DNA from: Chryseobacterium sp. BGARF1
Lineage (GTDB): Bacteria > Bacteroidota > Bacteroidia > Flavobacteriales > Weeksellaceae
DNA length: 64,000 bases
Direction of reading: 5' to 3'
Assembly (NCBI RefSeq): GCF_001677955.1
Contig: NZ_LELA01000042.1
Location: 1-64,000, forward strand
Below, piece after piece: positions 36,914-45,559 of this stretch. The notes under the pieces are model-generated. The model did no database searches and was not told the origin of the DNA. It saw only the letters and a list, made by a program, of their open reading frames with translations. Numbering within the stretch: position 1 is the stretch's first letter; every line of letters starts with the position of its first letter. Made by a program: the position numbers and the translations under genes.

Positions 36914-37483
36914 TCAATTTTTTAAGCCTTCATATTTGTTTTGATGCTGCAAAACTTTCGTGCCCAAAATAAACATTAGTAAAGCTAAAATTCCAAAAAA
37001 AGCAGTTCCCAGATAATTATTTTTCAAATGTGCTTTACGATAATCTTCTAGCAAGAGATAGTTTGATTTACTATTTTTAATTTCAACGACACTTATTTTT
37101 TCAGGGTGAAGAATATTCTCTGGAAATGGTATTTTTTCTTTTTTTACAATTTTCCTTCTGAATTCCACGTCCTCAATGAAAAACGTGATAGAATCTCCCA
37201 TTTTGTTCTCATCTGTCAATTTCTCAGAATAGGTATCGTCTAAAGAAACAGTTCCTATCATGAAATCTATTTCGGGATAGTTTTTTAGTTTAATTATTAA
37301 AGATTTTTTACCACGACCCCCAGTTTCTTTTTTTATATCATCTTTTAGAATTCCGGTGATTTTTGCAATATTCTTTTCATTGGGTAATTCAGAAGTGATA
37401 AATTTAAAAGCAATAAACAGAAAAACTAAACTGCAGGCAAATGCAATCCAAATTAGCTTCTTATTTTCTATACTCTCTTTTAT
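36914..37483 (-). CDS. Two-helix membrane protein without a canonical start codon
   Basis: An ATG at 37261 gives 115 residues, but the frame stays open and coding-like for about 74 more codons upstream, to 37483, including a convincing membrane helix (LIWIAFACSLVFLFIAF) preceded by KESIENKK. No ATG, GTG or TTG exists in that part; an ATA codon lies exactly where a start would be expected. The full product would be about 189 residues: N-terminal helix, a periplasmic or cytoplasmic domain (SLIIKLKNYPEIDF onward), and a C-terminal helix (AFFGILALLMFILG). It may be a mutated or rare-start gene. Function unknown. Confidence 0.5.
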   Translation of the reverse strand: MKESIENKKLIWIAFACSLVFLFIAFKFITSELPNEKNIAKITGILKDDIKKETGGRGKKSLIIKLKNYPEIDFMIGTVSLDDTYSEKLTDENKMGDSITFFIEDVEFRRKIVKKEKIPFPENILHPEKISVVEIKNSKSNYLLLEDYRKAHLKNNYLGTAFFGILALLMFILGTKVLQHQNKYEGLKN

Positions 37484-37555
37484 GGTAGATTTAGTTTTGT
37501 TATACGGATAAAATCAAATATACAATCTTTTTTGAATGTTATAAAAACAAAAAAA

Positions 37556-37573
37556 TGAGGCATTTCTGCCTCA
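37556..37573. terminator. Hairpin terminator downstream of the M16 protease
   Basis: TGAGGCA and TGCCTCA form a 7-bp stem with a TTTC loop, flanked by A and T runs. It lies 27 bases below the M16 gene end and probably terminates that minus-strand transcript. Confidence 0.75.
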
Positions 37574-37599
37574 CTTAAAACAATTTATATTAATGAAAA

Positions 37600-40512
37600 T
37601 TAATATCCGAAGATCTCTTCTAAAGTCACTTCTTTAAAGTCACCCATTTTGTTGATCGATTCCATTTTCAGGTTTTCTCTTTTCCCGATAATGGCTGTAT
37701 TGTAGCTCAATGGTTTAATTTCTGTATTGTAGAAACCAGTTAATTGAGGCAATGTCAACGATTGAATTTCAGAATAAACATCTTTTCTGATATCATAATC
37801 AACACCTAATTTTTTAAGAGCCATTTGATTATAGAAAATATTTGTTCTGTTGATTCTATTAGATGCAATTTGCTTTAAAGCTGACCCTTTAGAATTCTCA
37901 AACTGAGCAGGAATTTGTGGGAAATCTGCCATCAATTCATTCATTGCAGTTACCGCTAAAGGCAATTTATTAGACTGTGTTCCGATATAGTTGGTTACAT
38001 AGTTCGGATGATCTTTTTCGCTTGCTGTAGCATAAGAAACGTAAGCAGAATATGCCAAAGATTTACTTTCTCTGATCTCCTGGAATACGATTGAAGATAA
38101 ACCTCTACCAAAATATTCGTTGAAAACATTCGCTTTACCGAAGTTGGCAAGATGTACGTCGCTTCCTTTTGCAATTTTAGACATTTCCATTTGTACCATG
38201 TCGTAATTAGCAAAATATACTTTTCCTCCAGTTGCAGGCTCTGCATATACTTTAGCTTTTGCAGGCTGCAAAGTTGCGTTTGCAATAAATGGTTTTACCG
38301 CTTTCTCAAGATCTTTCTGGCTTTCTCCGTAAAGGAAAACTTCGTAAGGATAATTATTTAAAGTCTTGATTTTAGACATCAATTCAGTTACATTGATATT
38401 CTGAAGTCTTTCTTTAGAAATAATGTCAGTCATTCTAGAATCTTTCCCATATTTAGCATAGTTAGAAAGCGCTGCCATAATTCTGTTCTTATCTTTCTTA
38501 GCAACATCTCTAGATTCAAGGATAGTCTTTACCGTTTGGTTGTAAATTGTCTGATCTGCTTTTACGTTTTTCAACCAGTGATCCAACAATTCTACCCCTT
38601 TTTTCATATTCCCTTCAAGACCGCTTAATGTAATGAAAGTTTGATCATTAGTTGTTCTGAAGCTATTTGAAATTCCTAATTTGTAGAATTCTTCTTTTAG
38701 TTGCTCAGGAGTATATTTATCCGTTCCTAAATACTGTAAAACACTTACACCTAAAGAAAGCTCTTTATCGTTATCTGTTCCGAATGGGAAAATATAACTT
38801 ACCTGAGCAACTTTATTGTATTTGTTGTTAACGAAACTTACCTTCTTATCTTTGATTTCAGTCGTTGCAATGGCAGTTTTGTAATCAACAAACTGAGGTT
38901 TTATTTCTGCAACTTTTGTACTTAAAATATCCTTAAGGAAAGGCGACTGTACATCTCTGTTCAGTTTAATTGGTGTAATTCCCGGGTTTTCTACACGAAC
39001 CAATTTATCATTCACCCCTTTCTCTTTGTAGATCACAACATAGTTATCTTTAAAGAAATCATTGGCAAATTTTACAACGTCAGATTTTGTAATTTTTTCA
39101 AACTGATTAATTTCGTCAAGCTCCTGCTCCCAGGTTCTTTCACCAATATAAGCTCCGTAAAGTGTTGTTGCTAAACCATCCGCAGTTTCCCAACCTTTCA
39201 TACGCTGTACTCTCATATCATTAATGATAGCTTTCAACATCCATTCAGGAAACTGTCCTTTTTTAATTAAATCAATCTGAGCAAAAAGTAATTTTTTAGC
39301 AGCATCAAAACTCTGTCCATCTTTCGGAGTTACATACATATTAAAAGATCCGTATGTGTTTAAAGGTGAAGCATAAGCTCCCGCTCCTAAAGTTGATTGT
39401 TTTTGATTGATGTTAAGGTCGATTAAACCTGCATCACCATTGTTGCTCAAGATTTCCCCAACCATCGTTGCCAATCTAGCCTCTTTCGTTCCATTTGAAT
39501 CGGTTCTCCAAGCGATTGTCATTCTTGGTGTAGATGGGCTCTTTACGGTTCTTGTTACAATAGAGGTCATTGGTTCTTCCGAAACCATTTTCTTCATTGG
39601 CAATTCTTTGTATTTGAATGAACCAAAATACTGATCTACCATTTTAATGGTTTTGTCGAAATCAAGATCTCCAACCAAAACTACCGCCATATTATTAGGA
39701 ACATAATAGGTATCAAAATATTTGTGAATAGCTTCCATTGAAGGGCTCTTCAAATGTTCTGAAGTTCCAATCGTCGTTTGCTGACCGTTTGGATGTTTTG
39801 GGAAAAGCGCATCCATTAATGCGTAGTTTACCAAACGTCCGTCGTTATCCTGCGCTCTGTTGAATTCTTCATAAACCGCTTCCAATTCTGTATGGAACAA
39901 TCTTAAAACCAATTCAGAGAAACGTTCTTTTTCTACTTTAAGCCATTTTTCAAGCTCGTTTGCAGGAATATTATTTTTGTAAACAGTTTCGTCTAACCAA
40001 GTATGAGCGTTGGTTCCAGTTGCTCCCAAAGATGAAATTGCTTTGTCGTATTCGTTGGCAATTGCATATTTTGAAGCTTCCTGAGAAACCTCATCTATTT
40101 TTTTATACAGTGCTTTTTTCTTTTCAGGATCTTTTTCTGCTTTGTGCTGTTCGTAAAGATCAGAAATTTGCTTTAGTATCGTTTTTTCTTTTGCCCAATC
40201 CTGAGTTCCCAAATGTGAAGTCCCTTTGAAAACCATATGCTCCAAGTAATGAGCAAGACCGGTATTATCACTAGGGTCGTTATTAGAACCTGTTCTTACA
40301 GGAATATAAGTCTGAATTCTCGGTGCATCATCATTTTTAGCAAGATATACTTTCAAACCATTTTTCAAAGTGTACACTCTTACTCCTGACTGGTCATTCT
40401 TCACAGTTTCGAAGCTGTACCCTTGAGCATCCGTTTGTTTCTGCGTTTCAAATTTTTGTGCGGCAGCATGCAACATCACAAAAAGAGAAAGAGAAATAAA
40501 AATTTTCTTCAT
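37600..40512 (-). CDS. Secreted M16 family zinc peptidase (two-repeat)
   Basis: The 970-residue protein has a signal peptide (MKKIFISLSLFVMLHAAAQ). The zinc motif HxxEH is His88-Tyr-Leu-Glu91-His92 in GLAHYLEHMVFKG, with the distal Glu in ELEAVYEEF. It contains the active N-terminal M16 half and an inactive C-terminal half in one chain (pitrilysin-like length). M16 enzymes degrade peptides in a closed chamber. It is probably periplasmic. It stands alone, flanked by a hairpin downstream, and interrupts the pigment region without obvious relation to it. Confidence 0.92.
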   Translation of the reverse strand: MKKIFISLSLFVMLHAAAQKFETQKQTDAQGYSFETVKNDQSGVRVYTLKNGLKVYLAKNDDAPRIQTYIPVRTGSNNDPSDNTGLAHYLEHMVFKGTSHLGTQDWAKEKTILKQISDLYEQHKAEKDPEKKKALYKKIDEVSQEASKYAIANEYDKAISSLGATGTNAHTWLDETVYKNNIPANELEKWLKVEKERFSELVLRLFHTELEAVYEEFNRAQDNDGRLVNYALMDALFPKHPNGQQTTIGTSEHLKSPSMEAIHKYFDTYYVPNNMAVVLVGDLDFDKTIKMVDQYFGSFKYKELPMKKMVSEEPMTSIVTRTVKSPSTPRMTIAWRTDSNGTKEARLATMVGEILSNNGDAGLIDLNINQKQSTLGAGAYASPLNTYGSFNMYVTPKDGQSFDAAKKLLFAQIDLIKKGQFPEWMLKAIINDMRVQRMKGWETADGLATTLYGAYIGERTWEQELDEINQFEKITKSDVVKFANDFFKDNYVVIYKEKGVNDKLVRVENPGITPIKLNRDVQSPFLKDILSTKVAEIKPQFVDYKTAIATTEIKDKKVSFVNNKYNKVAQVSYIFPFGTDNDKELSLGVSVLQYLGTDKYTPEQLKEEFYKLGISNSFRTTNDQTFITLSGLEGNMKKGVELLDHWLKNVKADQTIYNQTVKTILESRDVAKKDKNRIMAALSNYAKYGKDSRMTDIISKERLQNINVTELMSKIKTLNNYPYEVFLYGESQKDLEKAVKPFIANATLQPAKAKVYAEPATGGKVYFANYDMVQMEMSKIAKGSDVHLANFGKANVFNEYFGRGLSSIVFQEIRESKSLAYSAYVSYATASEKDHPNYVTNYIGTQSNKLPLAVTAMNELMADFPQIPAQFENSKGSALKQIASNRINRTNIFYNQMALKKLGVDYDIRKDVYSEIQSLTLPQLTGFYNTEIKPLSYNTAIIGKRENLKMESINKMGDFKEVTLEEIFGY

Positions 40513-40624
40513 ATTGAAATTAATTATTTGATTACATTAGTCTTTACAATTTTTGTTTCGTTACAAATCGTTCACACAATAAAGCAACTTCACCTGCGTT
40601 TGATATATAATTAAAATCTATACA

Positions 40625-40831
40625 ATGAAAAGAAAACTTTTAAACATTTTTACAGTCTCAGCAATTATTACAACCATAGGCTTTCTTATGGATGGTGATA
40701 TAAAAGAACCAAGCATGACAATGCGCTTTACAGAATTTTTTGCAATGATCACCATGCTGTTTCTAGCCATATCTGTAATTTATCTTCCAATAAATTCTCT
40801 GACAAAAAAACTTCAGAGAGTACGTCAATAA
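40625..40831 (+). CDS. Small two-helix membrane protein
   Basis: The 68-residue protein has two predicted membrane helices (LLNIFTVSAIITTIGFLM and FFAMITMLFLAISVIYLPI) with a short charged loop between and a basic C-terminus (TKKLQRVRQ). The ATG follows an A-rich leader, and a terminator-like hairpin follows the stop. No function recognised. The coding call rests on the clean membrane topology and boundary signals. Confidence 0.6.
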   Translation: MKRKLLNIFTVSAIITTIGFLMDGDIKEPSMTMRFTEFFAMITMLFLAISVIYLPINSLTKKLQRVRQ

Positions 40832-40856
40832 ACTTTAATTCCTTTTTTATTGTTAG

Positions 40857-40884
40857 AGCGCTGAGATTTTCTTCGCGCTTTTTT
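40857..40884 (+). terminator. Terminator after the 68-residue gene
   Basis: AGCGC (40857-40861) and GCGCT (40875-40879) form a stem extended by weaker pairs around a 13-base loop, followed by TTTTTT. Confidence 0.65.
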
Positions 40885-40911
40885 ATTTTGAAACTTGTTT
40901 AAACTTTTTAT

Positions 40912-41078
40912 TTAACCACAAAAGAGGCAAAAGATTTAGATACTTTTATCTAAAGTTGATGAGTACAAAGAAAAAAAACACACAAAAATCTTTAAAAATC
41001 TTTGATTTTTTATTCTTTTGAGAACTTTGATAATCTAATAATAGCTTTATAATTATCTTTTGTTCCTTTTGTGGTTAA
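40912..41078. repeat. Long inverted-repeat element, copy 1 (TTAACCACAAAAG family)
   Basis: The 23-base arm starting TTAACCACAAAAG at 40912-40934 is matched by its near-complement at 41056-41078 (3 mismatches). The roughly 120 bases between are AT-rich with no gene. A longer, better conserved copy lies at 51399-51588 and a single arm at 45099-45124. This accounts for most of the 363-base gap before the next gene. Confidence 0.8.
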
Positions 41079-41194
41079 ATTTCAAATTAGTTTAAACAGC
41101 TTTTTGGTTAAAAAAAATAGCACAATCTTATGTCCTGCATTTTTATTATTTTAGCCAATTAGATTTTAAAGATAATTAACATCAATATTTTCGG

Positions 41195-41599
41195 GTGAAA
41201 AAGCAAGATCTTCCTCAGGACGAGAGTAATTTACAATCAGCAAATATGACCGAAGTGTTGTATGTGACTGATGAAAATGACAATTACACCACAGCAAACA
41301 GCATTGGTTGGGATGCCAAAAAAGCAGCTCTCGAAGAATCGATGGAGCTCATTAATGAACGCATCGAAGAAGCAAAACAAAATGTGGCAAACAATTTGGT
41401 AAGTCCTATCGTCTATTTTATGGAATTAAATAAAATGGATATGCAGGTTTTAGCAGCTTACGTTAATATGTGGCAATGGACTGTGAAAAGACATGCAAAA
41501 CCCAATTTTTTTAAAAAACTCAGCGATTCTACCCTCAAAAAATATGCAGATGCATTTGAGATTTCGGTAGATGAATTAAAAAATTTCAACGGCAAATAA
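41195..41599 (+). CDS. Small XRE/HTH-like protein before the BtrH homologue
   Basis: The frame uses a GTG start (134 residues); an internal ATG at 41246 would give 117. The C-terminal half (MDMQVLAAYVNMWQWTVKRH ... LKKYADAFEISVDELKNF) resembles a Cro/CI-type helix-turn-helix: a LAAYV helix, a short turn, and the closing LKKYADAFEI-VDEL motif. The N-terminal half has a coiled-coil-like helix (ESMELINERIEEAKQNV). It could be a local regulator or a partner of the adjacent enzyme, whose start is 3 bases downstream. Confidence 0.7.
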   Translation: MKKQDLPQDESNLQSANMTEVLYVTDENDNYTTANSIGWDAKKAALEESMELINERIEEAKQNVANNLVSPIVYFMELNKMDMQVLAAYVNMWQWTVKRHAKPNFFKKLSDSTLKKYADAFEISVDELKNFNGK

Positions 41600-41602
41600 A
41601 AA

Positions 41603-42598
41603 ATGAAGATCAATTTTGAACACCACCAAACTGCACATTGCGAAAACGGTGTTGCCTCCAATCTACTTCTCAACAGAGGTCTGAAACTCAGCGAACCTAT
41701 GATCTTCGGAATCGGGTCAGGTCTGTTTTTTGTATATCTTCCTTTTTTGAAAGTTAATTTTGCTCCGGGTTTTAGTTACCGTCCGATGCCAGGAGCTATT
41801 TTCAGCAAAGCAGCAAAAAGATTGGGAATTAAAATTAAAAGACAAAAATTCTCAAATCCTCAGGAAGCTCAAACGGCTTTAGAGAAAAATTTAGAACAAA
41901 ACATACCTACAGGTTTACAGGTTGGGGTTTTTAACCTTACTTATTTTCCTGAAGAATATAAATTCCATTTCAATGCTCACAATCTTGTAGTTTATGGAAA
42001 AGAAGATGGAAAATTCCTCATCAGTGATCCTGTAATGGATTTCGCAACAACATTGTCTGAAGCCGAGCTAGAAAAAGTACGTTATGCAAAAGGTGCACTC
42101 GCTCCAAAAGGTCATATGTACTTTCCAACTCACATTCCGGAAAATGTAAATCTGGAAGAAGCGATTAAAAAAGGAATTAAAGATACCTGTAAAAATATGC
42201 TGGCTCCAGTTCCGTTAATTGGAGTAAAAGCAATGCGCTGGGTCGCAAAAAGCATCCCGAAATGGGCAGAAAAGAAAGGTACGAAAGTAACCAATCATTA
42301 TCTTGGGCAATTAATCAGAATGCAGGAAGAAATAGGAACCGGCGGTGGCGGATTCAGATTTATTTACGGTGCATTTTTGCAGGAAGCTGCTGTAATTCTT
42401 AAAAATGACGAACTGAAAGAATTGTCTAAAGAAATTACTGCAATCGGCGACCTTTGGAGAGATTTTGCGGTGGATATTGCCAGAGTTTACAAAAACAGAA
42501 ATTCGAAAAGCGATATTTACAATCAGCTTTCAAAATCAATGCTGCATATTGCCGATTTGGAAGAAGCTTTTTATAAAAAACTGAGAAAAGCGATATAG
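41603..42598 (+). CDS. BtrH-like acyltransferase (BtrH N-terminal domain)
   Basis: The 331-residue protein resembles BtrH of butirosin synthesis, which moves an acyl group from an ACP to an aminoglycoside acceptor. The papain-like BtrH_N pattern is visible: Cys13 in HHQTAHCENGVASNLL, His126 in NAHNLVVYG, and Asp142 in LISDPVMD form a plausible catalytic triad. A helical C-terminal region (residues 160-331) matches the second domain of the family. In this cluster an ACP-to-phenol transfer would join the aryl polyene to dialkylresorcinol; that assignment is inference. It is followed at once by the ABC exporter genes. Confidence 0.8.
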   Translation: MKINFEHHQTAHCENGVASNLLLNRGLKLSEPMIFGIGSGLFFVYLPFLKVNFAPGFSYRPMPGAIFSKAAKRLGIKIKRQKFSNPQEAQTALEKNLEQNIPTGLQVGVFNLTYFPEEYKFHFNAHNLVVYGKEDGKFLISDPVMDFATTLSEAELEKVRYAKGALAPKGHMYFPTHIPENVNLEEAIKKGIKDTCKNMLAPVPLIGVKAMRWVAKSIPKWAEKKGTKVTNHYLGQLIRMQEEIGTGGGGFRFIYGAFLQEAAVILKNDELKELSKEITAIGDLWRDFAVDIARVYKNRNSKSDIYNQLSKSMLHIADLEEAFYKKLRKAI

Positions 42599-42599
42599 T

Positions 42600-43352
42600 T
42601 TGGAAAATATCATCGAAATAAAAAACCTTTACAAGAAATACAAAAATTCGGAAGAGTTTTCGGTTAATGATATTTCTTTGAACATCGATAAAAATGAAAT
42701 CTACGGAATTCTTGGTCCCAACGGAGCTGGAAAAACTACATTGATTTCTATGCTTTCAGGATTAATCAAACCAACTTCAGGAAGTTTTACCATCAACGGG
42801 CTGTCACCTAAAAAAGATGCCTCAAAAATCAAACAAATCATTGGTGTTGTTCCTCAAGAATATGCGCTCTACCCTACTTTAACAGCTAAAGAAAATCTTT
42901 TATTTTTTGGAAGTTTGTATGGTTTAAAACATAAAAATCTTCACAAAGAAATCGATAATGCTTTAGAATTAATGGGCTTGTCTAAATTCGCCAATAAAAA
43001 GGTCGACCAGTTCTCAGGTGGAATGAAACGCCGTTGCAATCTGATTGCAGGAACGCTCCACAACCCAAAAGTATTGTTTCTGGACGAACCGACTGTTGGT
43101 GTTGACGTACAGTCCAAAAAAGCAATTATTGATTATCTTTTAGATTTAAATAAAAAAGGAACGTGCATTATTTATACTTCACATCACCTTTCGGAAGCGG
43201 AAGAATTCTGCACAAAAATTGCCATCATAGACCACGGAAAAATCCACGCGACAGGAACACCTGAAGAATTGGTTGAAAGAGTTGCCAATGCCGAAAACCT
43301 TGAAGATGTTTTCATTTCATTAACCGGAAAAGAATTGAGAGATGTTGTATAA
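42600..43352 (+). CDS. ABC transporter ATP-binding protein
   Basis: The 250-residue ATPase has Walker A GPNGAGKTT (residues 38-46), Q-loop VPQEYALYP, signature FSGGMKRR, Walker B VLFLDEPTVGVD and the switch His in TSHH. It is of the DRA/ABC-2 export type. It starts with TTG two bases after the BtrH-like stop, and its end overlaps the permease start by 11 bases. The substrate may be the pigment or a precursor; the sequence does not show it. Confidence 0.93.
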   Translation: MENIIEIKNLYKKYKNSEEFSVNDISLNIDKNEIYGILGPNGAGKTTLISMLSGLIKPTSGSFTINGLSPKKDASKIKQIIGVVPQEYALYPTLTAKENLLFFGSLYGLKHKNLHKEIDNALELMGLSKFANKKVDQFSGGMKRRCNLIAGTLHNPKVLFLDEPTVGVDVQSKKAIIDYLLDLNKKGTCIIYTSHHLSEAEEFCTKIAIIDHGKIHATGTPEELVERVANAENLEDVFISLTGKELRDVV

Positions 43353-44604
43353 ATTGTGGAGAAGTTTCATCAAGGAAATTCAGTTGCTGAAAAGAGATTC
43401 AGGTGGAATTGTCATTATATTTTTAATGCCTTTGCTTCTGATTATTACGATTACTTTAATTCAGGATTCTACTTTTAAAAATCTGGAAGGTTCAAAAATT
43501 CCGATTATTTTTATTGATAACGATAAATCTGAAATTTCTAAAAACATCAAACTGGAACTGCAACGTAGCAAAACCTTTGATTTACTGACAAATTATGATG
43601 AAAAATCTGCTCAAAACGCAGTTTTTTCAGGAGATTATCAAATGGCAATCGTTATTCCTGAAAACTTAACGAAAGATTTAAATTCAAATATCGATTCCAA
43701 AGTCCAGACCATTGTCAGTTCATTTGGTTTGGAAAGTGATTCAACGGCGACAAAAGCGGTGGCTTCAAAAACCAAAGATATTCATCTCTATTTCGACCCT
43801 GCAACCAACGCAGGTTTCAAAAATTCAGTAATGAACGCCATTAATAAAATGGTTTTTGAAATCGAGAATAAAAAAATATACAAAGCCTTTCAAGACCAAT
43901 TAGGAACAACCGAAGACCTTGAAAATAAAAGCTTAATTACTTTTAAAGAAATCACTCCGAACAAAGGCAAAGAAGAATTGATGCCAAATTCTGTTCAACA
44001 CAACGTTCCGGCTTGGGCATTGTTTGCAATTTTCTTTATCGTCGTTCCTTTGTCTATTAATTTAGTTAAAGAAAAAAGTCAGGGAACGAGCGTGAGAGTT
44101 CGTGTGAGTCCGACTCCATACTACATCCATATTTTAGGAAAAACATTTACATATCTCATCATTTGCATCATTCAGTTTTTATTGATGGTTGCAGTTGGGG
44201 TTTGGCTTTTCCCGTATATGGATTTACCGCAATTTGATGTGACCGGAAAAATGTTCCACCTTATCATTGTCACTCTTTTTGCAGGATTGGCAGCGATTGG
44301 ATTTGGCGTTTTATTGGGAACTGTTGCAAAAACTCAGGAACAATCTGCGCCGTTTGGAGCGACTTCTGTGGTTGTTTTGGCAGCGGTTGGCGGAATTTGG
44401 GTTCCTGTTTTTCTGATGCCAGAATTTATGCAAAAAATCGCCGCATTTTCTCCGATGAATTGGGGACTGAATGCCTATTACGATATTATTTTGAGAAACA
44501 GCGGACTTGGTGAAATTGCTAAAGAATTGATTTTCTTATTTTTATTTTATATTGCAATGGTTACCATTTCTTTATTTTATGAGAGGAAACAAAATAGTGT
44601 TTGA
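43342..44604 (+). CDS. ABC-2 type transporter permease
   Basis: The 420-residue protein has one N-terminal membrane helix (GIVIIFLMPLLLIITITLI), a large extracytoplasmic domain (about residues 45-215) and five C-terminal helices with the ABC-2 pattern (WALFAIFFIVVPLSINLVKEK; GFGVLLGTVAKTQEQSAPFG; MPEFMQKIAAFSPMNWGLNAYYDIILR). This layout is typical of lipid or drug exporters of the YhhJ type. It pairs with the preceding ATPase. The region after its stop is a 535-base repeat mosaic. Confidence 0.92.
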   Translation: MLYKLWRSFIKEIQLLKRDSGGIVIIFLMPLLLIITITLIQDSTFKNLEGSKIPIIFIDNDKSEISKNIKLELQRSKTFDLLTNYDEKSAQNAVFSGDYQMAIVIPENLTKDLNSNIDSKVQTIVSSFGLESDSTATKAVASKTKDIHLYFDPATNAGFKNSVMNAINKMVFEIENKKIYKAFQDQLGTTEDLENKSLITFKEITPNKGKEELMPNSVQHNVPAWALFAIFFIVVPLSINLVKEKSQGTSVRVRVSPTPYYIHILGKTFTYLIICIIQFLLMVAVGVWLFPYMDLPQFDVTGKMFHLIIVTLFAGLAAIGFGVLLGTVAKTQEQSAPFGATSVVVLAAVGGIWVPVFLMPEFMQKIAAFSPMNWGLNAYYDIILRNSGLGEIAKELIFLFLFYIAMVTISLFYERKQNSV

Positions 44605-44702
44605 TTTATTTTAAGAGCCTAGAACCTGCTGTTCACTATATCTTTTTTCTCATTGCGAATGACGTGAATCAATCTATAGAACTTTTCAGCAATCGCAATG
44701 AC

Positions 44703-44731
44703 AAAAAAGGATGCCGTTCCCATCAGGGCTA
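44703..44731 (-). repeat. Partial TAGCCC dispersed element, copy C
   Basis: On the minus strand this reads TAGCCCTGATGGGAACG then GCATCCTTTTTT, matching the left half of the element at 367-456 with few changes. The right half is absent. Confidence 0.7.
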
Positions 44732-44895
44732 GGGATTTCGTAGAAAATTCACGTTTTGTCAACCTAATCAAGAGTCCAAACTTTGGCAAAGTTGAAAGTA
44801 GAATTAAAATGAATGAATCAACAGAAATATTTGGTTTATGGTTTGTCCGATAAAAATATAAACAAATTTAAGAACTCAATGTTTACAAGATAAAC

Positions 44896-44999
44896 TAACA
44901 GTTCGCTCCTCTGGAGCTTTGTTTTTGGGACTTCATTTCTTCCTACTAACAGTACGTCCCGATGGGACTTTGCAAAGCTTCATTAGAAGCGAACTGTTA
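44896..44999. repeat. Inverted-repeat element with 12-bp perfect ends
   Basis: TAACAGTTCGCT (44896-44907) and AGCGAACTGTTA (44988-44999) are exact complements. Between them lie two smaller hairpins (GCTCCTCTGGAGC and GTCCCGATGGGAC). The first hairpin resembles CGCTCCTACGGAGC near position 90. There is no ORF, so this is a small non-autonomous palindromic element. Confidence 0.8.
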
Positions 45000-45098
45000 A
45001 TAACAAATAGATATTGATTGAATTAAAGCTCTAGAAGAGCGACCTGATAATTGAATTTAAATTTTATCACACAATAAAACATTTGATTATAATTTGTG

Positions 45099-45124
45099 AA
45101 AAACTTTGTGCCCCTTGTGGTTAA
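45099..45124. repeat. Single arm of the TTAACCACAAAAG family
   Basis: AAAAACTTTGTGCCCCTTGTGG followed by TTAA matches the right arm of the element at 51399-51588 with three differences. No matching left arm lies nearby. Confidence 0.65.
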
Positions 45125-45139
45125 AAAAAGAAAATAAAA

Positions 45140-45559
45140 ATGCAGTCTAAAGATTTAACTTGTACCGAGGAAGTTCGCGTACGATTCAACGAAACAGATC
45201 CGCTCGGAATTGTTTGGCACGGTCATTATATCGTGTATTTTGAAGATGGAAGAGAAGCTTTCGGAAGACAGCACAGCTTAACTTATCTCGATATTCAGAA
45301 AGCAGGATTTGTAACACCGATTGTGAAAAGCACATGCGAACATTTTCTTCCTTTAAAATATGGCGAAACCTTCAACATTGTTACCACTTTTGTAAATTCT
45401 GTTTCCGCGAAGTTGATTTACAAATACGAGATTTTCAATCAGCAAAACCAATTGGTTTGTTCAGGAGAAACCATTCAGGTTTTCTTGGATTCTGATAATA
45501 ATTTATGTTTGTACAATCCTGAGTTTTTTCAAACCTGGAAAGATAAAATGGGTTTATGA
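45140..45559 (+). CDS. Acyl-CoA/ACP thioesterase, YbgC-like 4HBT family
   Basis: The 139-residue hotdog protein has the motif VRFNETDPLGIVWHGHYIVYFEDGRE, with the catalytic Asp and the G-x-V-x-H-x-x-Y pattern of YbgC/4HBT enzymes. In aryl-polyene and flexirubin clusters such enzymes occur among the ketosynthases and may release or edit acyl-ACP intermediates. Its last 4 bases overlap the following ketosynthase start, indicating tight coupling to chain elongation. Confidence 0.88.
   Translation: MQSKDLTCTEEVRVRFNETDPLGIVWHGHYIVYFEDGREAFGRQHSLTYLDIQKAGFVTPIVKSTCEHFLPLKYGETFNIVTTFVNSVSAKLIYKYEIFNQQNQLVCSGETIQVFLDSDNNLCLYNPEFFQTWKDKMGL

Larger units (their letters stand above)
44605..45139. repeat. 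Gene-free mosaic of at least four dispersed repeats
   Basis: No convincing ORF is present. In order it holds a TCATTGCGAATGACG-type segment (about 44650-44706), a partial TAGCCC element (44703-44731, minus orientation), a 104-base inverted repeat (44896-44999) containing TCGCTCCTCTGGAGC and GTCCCGATGGGAC hairpins, and one arm of the TTAACCACAAAAG family (45099-45124) ending 15 bases before the next start. Confidence 0.75.

Noticed and set aside
40912..41078. Insertion sequence with terminal inverted repeats
   Set aside because: No transposase frame between the arms and no target duplication could be confirmed; kept as a non-autonomous repeat.
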